This document shows positions 26,552-34,360 of a DNA stretch of 64,000 nt, piece by piece. The position numbers and the translations under genes are program-made. The notes below the pieces were generated by a model. That model saw only the letters and a program-made list of their open reading frames with translations. It did not search any database and was not told where the DNA came from. Numbering within the stretch: the first letter of the stretch is position 1; every line of letters starts with the position of its first letter. Source of the stretch: JAEULH01 sp963805915. GTDB taxonomy: Bacteria; Pseudomonadota; Alphaproteobacteria; Rhodospirillales; Defluviicoccaceae. The DNA lies in the NCBI GenBank assembly GCA_963805915.1, contig CAWDWD010000018.1, forward strand, positions 124,001 to 188,000. Reading direction: 5' to 3'.

Positions 26552-28825
26552 ATGCATCCCGCCATCGTATCAAATGTATCTCGTTCCACGCCGCCGCTGC
26601 AGACCACGGAGTCGAAGGCGCGCGGGCTCATGATGACGTTGGCGGACTTTCTCGAAATCCTCTGGAGACGGAAGGCTGTCGTTCTTGCGACTGTCCTGAT
26701 TTCGCTGCTGCTGGCTGTGGTTTATCTAGTCATGGCGACGCCGAAGTATGCTGCGCAGGTCAGTTTGATCATTCAGAACAAGGAAGATCCCTTCGCCCAA
26801 CTGACGGTCATACAGGCCGCTATTGGGGGGGGGGGCGCCGCCGCCGGTGACGACGTGGTGACGGAAGCTGAGGTCATGCGGTCGCGCCGTTTGGCGGGAA
26901 AGGTCGTCGACTCGCTGGATCTCATCAACGACCCCGAGTTCAATAGTTCTCTTCGGCCGAGCGGTCTCGTTAGTAACGTTGTGACATGGGTTAATCCCAT
27001 GAAGCTCATTTCTCTTCTGAGCGGGCCGACGATGGAAGAGGGAACAACTGAAGAACGTAGAAAAGCGCTCGAGAGAGAGAAAGTTATTAATAACTTTCTG
27101 GATAATCTTGAAGTGAGCAAACTGGGCGAGTCGCGTTTGTTCGTTATCACCTTTATGTCCGAAAGTTCCGAGAAAGCAGCTCAAATCGTTAATGCCTTGG
27201 CCGATGCGTATATTGTCGATCGTCTCGACGCGAAATATGAGGAATCGCGCCGGGCGACCGAATGGCTGTCGCAAAAAATCGCCGACCTCCGGACCGGGCT
27301 GACGGAGAAAGAGCAAGTCGTCGAGGAGTATCGCAAGGAGTCCGGTCTGCTGGCCGGAACGAGCGGCGGCACGCTCATCACCCAGCAGGTGTCCGAACTA
27401 AGCGCCCAACTCATTGTGGCGCGCACCGCCAGAGCGGAGGCGGAAGCGCGGCTGTCGCAAATCCGCCGGTCGGCCCAAAGGCCGGGCGGTGCCGCCGCCG
27501 CCGCCGACGTGCTGGGTTCTCCTGTAATTATCGCATTGCTCAATCAGGAAGCCGAGGTCAAGCGGCAGGCGGCGCAGCTGAATGACGAATACGGCGAGCG
27601 CCACCCGCGGATGATCAGTGTCCGCGCTGAGTTGCGTGACATTCAGGGAAAGATCTCCGCGGAGATCGCCAAGGTGGTTCAAAAACTGGAAAACGACGTC
27701 GGCGTCGCGCAGGCCCGCGAGGCGTCGCTGCAGCAAAGCCTCGATCAGCTGAAGCGGATGATGGCGCAGACAAATACGGCCGACGTTCACTTACGCGCGC
27801 TTGAGCGCGAATCCGAGGCCGATAGGACGATGCTGCAGTCGTTCATGAACCGCTTCGAGGAAATGAGCGCGCAGCTAGATCTTAATCAACAATCGACCGT
27901 TCGCATCCTTTCTCGGGCAGTCGGGCCAGACAGGCCGACTTGGCCGAAGAAGCCGCTTGTACTTGTCGTCGTTTTCCTTGGGTCTGCGCTTTTGGGCATC
28001 GGCCTTGTCTTCCTGCTTGAGCAGTTCGACAGGGGCTTCCGAAGCGGCGAGCAGATCGAGGATCAAACCGGCGTACGGTCGCTCGGCATGATCCCGTTGC
28101 TGGAGGGGTCGCGACGCAGCGTTGGTGACCCCGTCGATTATGTGTTGAAACGGCCGGCGTCGGCATTCGGGGAAGCCGTGCGTTCGGTGTATACGAGTAT
28201 TCTCATGTCCGGCCCGGAGAAGAGTGGCCACAGCGTGTTGGTAACGTCGTGCCAGCCGGGTGAAGGCAAGACCACGCTATCGATGTGCCTCGCAAGAATG
28301 TTCGCATCATCGGGGCGCAGGGTCGTCTTAATCGAGGCCGACGTGCGAAGACCGAGAGCGAGCGATGCCCTGCGGGTGCCTGCCAAGCCAGGGCTGGTCG
28401 AGCTATTGACGGACCGCGCGGATCTCGCGGATGTGCTGCACAAGGACGAAAAATCGGGCGCCTACATCATTCCGGCCGGCGGCCCGGCGGCGGATCCCAC
28501 GCATATTTTGGCGTCTCCCGGGGTGCGCTCGGTCGTCGATGCTCTCGCCAAAAACTTTGATCTGATCATCGTCAACTCGCCGCCACTTATGGCCGTCGCG
28601 GATGCTCAAATCCTGGCGCCTCAGGTCGACAGCACGGTTTTGGTCGTACGCTGGGGGAAAACCCATCGCAACGTGGTAAGCTTAGGTCTCAAAAAGCTGT
28701 TCGAGACTGGCGCACGGGTTAACGGCGCGGTCTTGACGCAGGTTGACGCGAAGAAACATGCCCAGTACGGCTACGGAGACTCGGCTTACTACTACAAGCC
28801 TGTGAAGCAATACTACCAGTCCTGA
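26552..28825 (+). CDS. Wzc/ExoP-like polysaccharide co-polymerase with BY-kinase domain
   Basis: 757 residues from ATG 26552 (an upstream TTG is less likely). The N-terminal Wzz domain has a membrane helix (VVLATVLISLLLAVVYLVMA), then long periplasmic coiled coils and a second helix near 480. The cytosolic kinase domain has Walker A SCQPGEGKTTLSMCLARMF, Walker A' VVLIEADVRRPR and Walker B FDLIIVNSPPL, and a Tyr-rich tail (YGYGDSAYYYKPVKQYYQS) for autophosphorylation. It controls export and chain length of exopolysaccharide. An uninterrupted tract of eleven G lies at 26825-26835 inside the gene. Confidence 0.92.
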   Translation: MHPAIVSNVSRSTPPLQTTESKARGLMMTLADFLEILWRRKAVVLATVLISLLLAVVYLVMATPKYAAQVSLIIQNKEDPFAQLTVIQAAIGGGGAAAGDDVVTEAEVMRSRRLAGKVVDSLDLINDPEFNSSLRPSGLVSNVVTWVNPMKLISLLSGPTMEEGTTEERRKALEREKVINNFLDNLEVSKLGESRLFVITFMSESSEKAAQIVNALADAYIVDRLDAKYEESRRATEWLSQKIADLRTGLTEKEQVVEEYRKESGLLAGTSGGTLITQQVSELSAQLIVARTARAEAEARLSQIRRSAQRPGGAAAAADVLGSPVIIALLNQEAEVKRQAAQLNDEYGERHPRMISVRAELRDIQGKISAEIAKVVQKLENDVGVAQAREASLQQSLDQLKRMMAQTNTADVHLRALERESEADRTMLQSFMNRFEEMSAQLDLNQQSTVRILSRAVGPDRPTWPKKPLVLVVVFLGSALLGIGLVFLLEQFDRGFRSGEQIEDQTGVRSLGMIPLLEGSRRSVGDPVDYVLKRPASAFGEAVRSVYTSILMSGPEKSGHSVLVTSCQPGEGKTTLSMCLARMFASSGRRVVLIEADVRRPRASDALRVPAKPGLVELLTDRADLADVLHKDEKSGAYIIPAGGPAADPTHILASPGVRSVVDALAKNFDLIIVNSPPLMAVADAQILAPQVDSTVLVVRWGKTHRNVVSLGLKKLFETGARVNGAVLTQVDAKKHAQYGYGDSAYYYKPVKQYYQS
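26825..26835 (+). repeat. Homopolymeric G(11) tract inside the kinase gene
   Basis: Eleven consecutive G bases encode part of a Gly-rich loop (IGGGGAAAG) in the periplasmic domain. In the given sequence the frame is open. A gain or loss of one G would terminate the protein early. Confidence 0.9.
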
Positions 28826-28902
28826 TTGACCACGAGTCCAGGCGCACCGCGCTGTCACGTCGCTGAGTCAGCCCCCCTTCGGCCGCACAACCGGTGATGT
28901 GG

Positions 28903-28930
28903 AACACCCGGGGAACGGTGTTTTCATTTT
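28903..28930 (+). terminator. Candidate Rho-independent terminator after the kinase gene
   Basis: AACACC (28903-28908) pairs with GGTGTT (28917-28922) around an eight-base loop and is followed by TTCATTTT. The stem is short, so confidence is modest. Confidence 0.4.
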
Positions 28931-29076
28931 CGGTGGCGCTTCGCATCCGAGGACAGCGATCCTTATCATGACTGTTTGCCGCAAGCGCCGCTGACGGATC
29001 AGAAACAACCTTGCGGCTGCATCGCCGGATCGGCTTCAACGCAGTTTCCTCGCATAGGTCTTCGGGACGGTAGAGC

Positions 29077-30393
29077 GTGAACCGTAAACTAGAACGATTT
29101 GCTTCCTTGGGTGCCCGAGGCCTCGCAAGTATCGTCGACCAAGGCGCAGCCGCAGCGATCAGCTTTTCGGCGAGCGTGTTTATTGGTCGCCATCTGGGAG
29201 CCGAGGCTCTCGGCGTTTACGCTATCACCAACGTGTTCGTCATTCTCGTAAGGACCGTTCAGAATGCCATAATACTCGAGCCCATGTCGGTTTTCGGGCC
29301 GAGAAAGTCTCCCCGGGAAACGCCGCGATATTTCGCGTTTCTCATAGGCGCCGGGAGCGTATCGGTCGGTTGCTTTACCCTGCTCCTAGCTATTGGCACG
29401 TTCATTGCGTTCTGGACAGGCTACGTTGGCCGTGACCTACTCGTCGCTATGCTGGCCGGTGCATTTTTCGGCAACCTGATATGTTTTCAGTTTTTTCTCA
29501 GGCGACAATTCTACATCGATCAGCGGCAGTATTTGGCTGCCATACAGTCGCTTTCATACTTGCTGATGGTTCTCGCCGGGTTCGCCGTCCTATGGTTTGT
29601 CGAAGATGTGACAGTTGTCGACGTTTACACCTTGCTTTCGGCCAGCAGCATCATCGTTTGCGCCGTCCAGGGAGGGCGTTTCTGGAGCAAGATCGGCAAG
29701 CCGAACGCCGTGGACGTTCGGCGTTTCACAGGCGAGCATTGGGCTTTCGGAAAGTGGGTCCTGCTCGCGATCCCTCTCGGCATGCTGACTTACCAGGGCT
29801 ATTTCTTCATCGTTGGCTCGCTCGTGTCCACCGAGGCGGCAGGCTATTTAAAAACGGTCGATACTCTCGTGGCGCCGTTCACTCAGGTCGCCATTGGCCT
29901 GGGATTGATGCTGATTCCGATGGCCTCGAGCGACATCGATCGGATGTCGATCGGCGCGCAAAAATCATACGCCGTGCGCTTGTCACTGCCACTGATCGCT
30001 CTGGCGGTTGTTTATGGCGCGGCGATGTTCTTTGGCGGTGAGTACGTCCTTAAACTTCTGTTCGGCGACAAGCTCACAGAGGCGATACCGCTTATCAAGA
30101 TAATGGCGGTGATCCCGTTGCTGCAGGCCCTCCCGCTTCCCGCGGGGATCGTCCTCTCGGCGTTGCAACGCTCGAACCTCCGGTTCATCAGCCATTCTCT
30201 CGGCGTGGTTGGAACGTTTACCGTAAGCATCCCACTCATATTGATGCACGGACTGCCGGGAGCGGCGATGGGCATAGTGGTTTCTTTGTTCCTCTACGCG
30301 CTCAGCCAATGGGGTTGCCTGTTATGGCTGTGGCGGCGGCTGGCGCAACAGTCCGAGGGTATGGCCGGCCATCGTGCCGCACCTGGCCCATAG
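29077..30393 (+). CDS. Wzx-like polysaccharide flippase
   Basis: 438 residues from GTG 29077, with about twelve hydrophobic segments and the polysaccharide-synthase/MATE start LASIVDQGAAAAISFSASVF followed by IGRHLGAEALGVYAITNVFV. Such proteins move lipid-linked oligosaccharide units across the inner membrane. It lies 251 bp after the kinase gene. No glycosyltransferase or Wzy polymerase lies in the window, so the unit it moves cannot be guessed. Confidence 0.85.
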   Translation: MNRKLERFASLGARGLASIVDQGAAAAISFSASVFIGRHLGAEALGVYAITNVFVILVRTVQNAIILEPMSVFGPRKSPRETPRYFAFLIGAGSVSVGCFTLLLAIGTFIAFWTGYVGRDLLVAMLAGAFFGNLICFQFFLRRQFYIDQRQYLAAIQSLSYLLMVLAGFAVLWFVEDVTVVDVYTLLSASSIIVCAVQGGRFWSKIGKPNAVDVRRFTGEHWAFGKWVLLAIPLGMLTYQGYFFIVGSLVSTEAAGYLKTVDTLVAPFTQVAIGLGLMLIPMASSDIDRMSIGAQKSYAVRLSLPLIALAVVYGAAMFFGGEYVLKLLFGDKLTEAIPLIKIMAVIPLLQALPLPAGIVLSALQRSNLRFISHSLGVVGTFTVSIPLILMHGLPGAAMGIVVSLFLYALSQWGCLLWLWRRLAQQSEGMAGHRAAPGP

Positions 30394-30552
30394 CGTCCTA
30401 AACACCCAACATGATGCTTGTTCCCAGTATCGCGTAACGCCGCGTCCTGGGCGACGCTTGGCGAGCCGTCAATGGCGAAGATCTGAAATTTTGTGGCCAG
30501 CGTCGGCAGTGGCGGGCATACTCGGGCTGCTGATTTTGAGAAGGGGGGCCTT

Positions 30553-30897
30553 ATGTCGAAGGTAGTGCGTGAGTCGGCGCGTCTCGATCAACCACTGCAA
30601 AAGGCAAATATCCAAACGCTGCGACCTCGCCGTGGCGAAGAGCAAAGCGAACGTAGGTTTCTGATTGAAAAGGGTCCCGCTTCCGAGCGGATCACATGCA
30701 GTAATTGCTGCCATTGGCAGGCGTTCGCCGAGCGGTGGGGCCGGTGCAATGGCGACATGGTCCGACGTCACGTCGATGGCGAGGCTCCGCTGGTTACAAG
30801 GGATGCATTCTCTTGCAGGTTTTTCGCGATCGGGCGGGTTGCCGATCAGATGGATACGACAGGTGCGCGCGGCCGAGCCACCGGGCGGGTAGGCTAA
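30553..30897 (+). CDS. Small Cys-rich protein, possible metal binding
   Basis: 114 residues from ATG 30553, preceded by a purine-rich AGGGGGG ribosome binding site; a start at 30493 is less likely. The C-terminal half carries CSNCCHWQAFAERWGRC and then VTRDAFSCRFF, a C-x2-C...C...C layout like small zinc or iron-binding proteins of unknown role. No signal peptide. It is on the same strand as the flippase, 160 bp downstream. Confidence 0.5.
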   Translation: MSKVVRESARLDQPLQKANIQTLRPRRGEEQSERRFLIEKGPASERITCSNCCHWQAFAERWGRCNGDMVRRHVDGEAPLVTRDAFSCRFFAIGRVADQMDTTGARGRATGRVG

Positions 30898-31229
30898 CCC
30901 CGACCATATTGCGCCAAATCCAGCAGCGACGAGGACTCGTCGGCGGCCGTTTGGTGATCGACAAAATCGGCACCCTGTGCAGCTTATTTACGCCGCCGGC
31001 GAGTGAGCGCTCAAGGCGAACATCTCCGCGCGCCGGCGTCATCGCTCGCCTCGGCGCCCGGGGTGTCGCCATCGTGGCACCAGCGTTCGTAGCGCCCTCG
31101 TCCCAACGCCGCCGCCAGCTCCTCCTCGAGCAGCTCGACCAGCCCGCCATTCCTTATCTGCCCGACTTGGTCAGCACCCGGTGCGCACCACCCTGACCCC
31201 CAGGCTTTTGCCCCTGTTACATTACGTGA
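30898..31229. other. Intergenic region without a supported gene
   Basis: About 330 bp between the convergent Cys-rich and Nudix genes. Open frames cross it but none has a convincing start, composition or family. No terminator stem with a T run was seen. Confidence 0.45.
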
Positions 31230-31748
31230 TTACGTGCGCGGTGGGGCGACGCTGATCCACGGACCGCCGCCCGCGGCGAAGCGTTCGAGCGACCAGCGCA
31301 CGCTCGGAAAGGCGAGGTCATCCCAGGGGATGTCGTCCCAGGCGAACAGCGCCGCTTCCAGGCTCTCCTCGCCGGCGCCGCATTCGGGACCCAGCATCGG
31401 CGCGCGGTAGATGACATTGACCTGGGAGATGTGCGGAATTTCGTAAATCCCGATCAGCGATTCAATGGTGACCCGGGCTTCGGCTTCCTCGAGGACCTCG
31501 CGCGCGGCGCCCTCGGCGGTCAACTCGCCGATCTCCATGAAACCCGCCGGGATCGTCCAGCGACCGCGCGACGGCGCGATCCCGCGCTTACACAGCAGAA
31601 TCCTACCGCTCCAGCTGCAAACCGCGCCGACGACGATCTTGGGATTGGTGTACTCGATATAGCCGCAGTCGGGACAGACCAGCCGGGTGCGGTTGTCCCC
31701 TTCCGGAACGGTTTCAATGGTGGGGCCAGTGGCTTGCATGCGCATCAC
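31230..31748 (-). CDS. Nudix hydrolase with N-terminal zinc ribbon motif
   Basis: 172 residues. A half zinc-ribbon CPDCGYIEYTNPKIVVGAV opens the protein, as in the NudC-like and ADP-ribose/NADH pyrophosphatase-like family, and the Nudix box runs GFMEIGELTAEGAAREVLEE with the metal-binding Glu pair. The second Cys pair of a full ribbon is absent. The substrate is probably a nucleoside diphosphate derivative. It follows pgk on the same strand but is separated from it by a strong hairpin. Confidence 0.85.
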   Translation of the reverse strand: MMRMQATGPTIETVPEGDNRTRLVCPDCGYIEYTNPKIVVGAVCSWSGRILLCKRGIAPSRGRWTIPAGFMEIGELTAEGAAREVLEEAEARVTIESLIGIYEIPHISQVNVIYRAPMLGPECGAGEESLEAALFAWDDIPWDDLAFPSVRWSLERFAAGGGPWISVAPPRT

Positions 31749-31769
31749 CCGACAATGTGACGCGCGCCG

Positions 31770-31804
31770 CTGGGGCGGGCAAGCCTTTCGGCCGCCCGCC
31801 CCAG
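31770..31804 (-). terminator. Strong hairpin after pgk, GNRA-type loop
   Basis: CTGGGGCGGGC and GCCCGCCCCAG form a perfect 11-bp stem. On the minus strand the interior reads GGCCGAAAGGCTT, which can add four pairs closed by a GAAA tetraloop. It begins 22 bp past the pgk stop codon. There is no U tract, so it is either a Rho-type boundary, an RNA-stabilising structure, or a bidirectional barrier. Confidence 0.55.
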
Positions 31805-31826
31805 TCCGCCCGTCGGCGTGGGCGTG

Positions 31827-33020
31827 TTAGCGGCGGAGAACCGCGACACCCGGCAGGGTCTTACCTTCCATCCATTCGAGGAAAGCACCGCCGGCGGTTG
31901 AAACGTAAGAGAACTGATCGCCAACCCCGGCGTGGGCCAATGCCGCCACGGTATCGCCGCCGCCGGCGACACTCAGCAGCTTGCCGGCCTTGGTCAAGCG
32001 CGCGGCCTCCTTTGCGACGGCATTGGTGCCGGCGTCGAACGGCGTTACCTCGAAGGCGCCAAGCGGGCCGTTCCACAACAGCGTCTTGTAGCCCGATAGC
32101 CGCTTGCTCAGGTCGTCGATGGACCTGGGCCCGACGTCGAGGATCATCTTGTCGTCCGGGACGTTGCCCACCTCGACTGTATCGGCGGCCGCGCCCTGCT
32201 TGAACTCGGAGGCGACGACGACGTCGCTCGGCAGGACGATCTCGCAACCGGCCTGTCCGGCTGCGCCCATGATCTCGCGGGCGCTATCGGCCATCTCGTG
32301 CTCGCACAAGGACTTGCCGACGCTCACGCCCTGGGCGTGGAGGAAGGTGTTGGCCATTGCGCCGCCGATGATCAGCTGGTCTACCTTCTTGATGAGGTGA
32401 CCGAGGACGTCGAGCTTGGTCGAGATCTTGGCGCCGCCGACGACGGCCGCGACCGGATGCTCCGGCTTACCGAGCGCGCCTTCGAGCGCCTCCAGCTCGG
32501 CCTGCATCAGCCGGCCGGCGGCCGAGGGGATGAGCCGGGCGAGCGCTTCCACCGACGCATGGGCGCGGTGCGAACAGGAGAACGCGTCGCTGACGAGAAT
32601 GTCGCCGTTCTCGGCCAGCTTCCTGGCGAAACCTTCGTCGTTCTTCTCCTCTTCTGGATAAAAGCGGAGATTTTCGAGCATGGCGAAGTTGCCGTTCTTG
32701 AGCGCATTGACGACGCCGGTCGCTTCGGGGCCGATGCAATCGGTAGCGAACGTCACCGGCGCGCCAAGGCTGGCGGCCAGGGCCTCGGCGACGGGCTTGA
32801 GCGTGAACTCGGGCTTCTTCTGCCCCTTCGGCCTCCCTAGGTGGCTGAGGACTACGACCTTGGCGCCCTTGTCGGCGAGCTCGCGCAGGGTCGGCAGGGT
32901 GCGGTCGATACGCGTGGTATCGGTGACCTTTCCATCCTTCATCGGCACGTTGAAATCGACGCGGACCAAGACCCGCTTACCGGCAACGTCCAGATCGTCA
33001 ATGGTTCTGAAATCGGTCAT
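31827..33020 (-). CDS. pgk: Phosphoglycerate kinase
   Basis: 397 residues from ATG 33020, the usual length. The N-terminal VAGKRVLVRVDFNVPMKDG, the substrate-binding VLSHLGRPKG and the nucleotide-binding hinge KTLLWNGPLGAFEV with the final GGGDTVAALAHAG are all present. It transfers phosphate from 1,3-bisphosphoglycerate to ADP in glycolysis and the Calvin cycle. The usual neighbour gap is not present on either side. Confidence 0.97.
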   Translation of the reverse strand: MTDFRTIDDLDVAGKRVLVRVDFNVPMKDGKVTDTTRIDRTLPTLRELADKGAKVVVLSHLGRPKGQKKPEFTLKPVAEALAASLGAPVTFATDCIGPEATGVVNALKNGNFAMLENLRFYPEEEKNDEGFARKLAENGDILVSDAFSCSHRAHASVEALARLIPSAAGRLMQAELEALEGALGKPEHPVAAVVGGAKISTKLDVLGHLIKKVDQLIIGGAMANTFLHAQGVSVGKSLCEHEMADSAREIMGAAGQAGCEIVLPSDVVVASEFKQGAAADTVEVGNVPDDKMILDVGPRSIDDLSKRLSGYKTLLWNGPLGAFEVTPFDAGTNAVAKEAARLTKAGKLLSVAGGGDTVAALAHAGVGDQFSYVSTAGGAFLEWMEGKTLPGVAVLRR

Positions 33021-33404
33021 GGCGAAACAACCCTCTTCCCCGAATGATTTTTCCCAAGGGATATCCGCGCCGGCACTCCGTAGCACCGGGCTCGACGGGG
33101 CGGATAGATCACGTCTTCGACCCGTGTCGTCGCCGGCGCGCGGTATTTCCCCGATTGTAAGGCGGCCGAACGCGGCACGATGGCCGACGCGGCCGCTGCT
33201 TTATGCGGAGAAGCCAGCGAAAACGCAAGCCTTCACGATCCGCGCCTGGCACGCGTCCGCGTCTGGTCCGCGTCGTCGACCTCATCCACGTCGGCCCCAA
33301 TGTCACAGGCCCATGTCACAGGCCCATGGTCATTAGGTTGCGCGGGCGCGTTGTGATCTCAGCCATTTGCGTGCCTCGGGCGATAGGGTTAAACAGAATG
33401 GACC
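33021..33404. other. Divergent region between pgk and the diguanylate cyclase gene
   Basis: About 385 bp with no supported gene. It contains a tandem duplication at 33300-33325 (listed separately). No clear promoter pair could be assigned. Confidence 0.5.
33300..33325. repeat. Two tandem 13-bp copies
   Basis: ATGTCACAGGCCC occurs twice head to tail, about 80 bp upstream of the diguanylate cyclase gene. It may be a slippage product or a doubled binding site. Confidence 0.7.
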
Positions 33405-34346
33405 ATGGTCACGGACGTCCCGACGCCGCCCTTCAGCCTGTGGGACGCGGAGCAAATCGTGCGGCGTCTCTCCCCGGCGCTACGCGACCATGGCGACTGG
33501 GTTCGGCACGTGCACACCCTGCTCGTCTGCCGGTTGGACCCGGAGCCGAACGACCTCGCGCCCGACAGCCATCGCCGCTCGACGCTGGGTGGGTGGTTTG
33601 AACAAGAAACCAACGAGTTCATCCGCGGCCAGCCGGCGTACGCCAAGGCCAGCGCCTATCATTGCAGGGTCCGCGAACTCGCCCGCGGACTGTGCGAGGC
33701 GGTCCGCGATGATACCGGGATCTCGGTTCAGGACTACGAGACCTTCGCGCAAGCCGTCGACCACCTTGATTACAGCCTCGAAGCCCTGGTCAAGGAACTG
33801 TGGGATCTGCTGCGCTTCACCGACCCGCTGACCGGAATCGCGACCCGTTTCGCCATGCTGCCGCGGCTGAAGCAAGAATGCGAGCGAATCCAGAGAACCG
33901 GCAGCGCCTGCAGCGTCTGCATGGCCGATCTCGATCATTTCAAGAGGATCAACGACACCTACGGCCACGAGGCCGGCGATCGAGTCCTGGAGGCGGTCTC
34001 GGACTACTTCGTGCGCAATCTCCGCCGCTACGATCAGGTTTGCCGCTACGGCGGCGAGGAGTTCGTCCTGATGCTGCCGAACACCTCCGCGGAATCGGCT
34101 TATCCGGTGATCGACAGGCTGCGCCGGGGCTTGGCCGAGACCCCTATCGCCGTGAGCGAGAATGAGCGGATTTACATCACCGCCTCGTTCGGCATCGCCG
34201 CGCTGGCGCCAGATCAGGACGTCGCCGAGAGCATCGGCCACGCCGACAACGCCATGTACGAGGCGAAACGCGCGGGCCGCGACAAGGTCTGCATCTGGTC
34301 CAACCCCGAAGCCGGCGAGAGCGTCACGGCTACCGGGCCGGCCTAG
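33405..34346 (+). CDS. Diguanylate cyclase with degenerate CZB-like sensor (DgcZ-like)
   Basis: 313 residues. The C-terminal GGDEF domain has an active site RYGGEEF (214-220) and an upstream RRYD (207-210), the spacing of an inhibitory I-site, so it should make c-di-GMP with product inhibition. The N-terminal ~140 residues resemble the zinc-sensing CZB domain of E. coli DgcZ: H29 in RDHGDWV, HRRSTLGGWFE (56-66) and AYHCRVRELA (84-93). Two of four zinc ligands appear replaced: Cys by S59 and the last His by R90. It is soluble, with no membrane segment. Confidence 0.85.
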   Translation: MVTDVPTPPFSLWDAEQIVRRLSPALRDHGDWVRHVHTLLVCRLDPEPNDLAPDSHRRSTLGGWFEQETNEFIRGQPAYAKASAYHCRVRELARGLCEAVRDDTGISVQDYETFAQAVDHLDYSLEALVKELWDLLRFTDPLTGIATRFAMLPRLKQECERIQRTGSACSVCMADLDHFKRINDTYGHEAGDRVLEAVSDYFVRNLRRYDQVCRYGGEEFVLMLPNTSAESAYPVIDRLRRGLAETPIAVSENERIYITASFGIAALAPDQDVAESIGHADNAMYEAKRAGRDKVCIWSNPEAGESVTATGPA

Positions 34347-34360
34347 ATGACCTATGTTGG

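Noticed and set aside
27489..27510. GCC trinucleotide run as a second phase-variable repeat
   Set aside because: Changes by whole triplets would only alter an Ala run and keep the frame, so it is not a switch.
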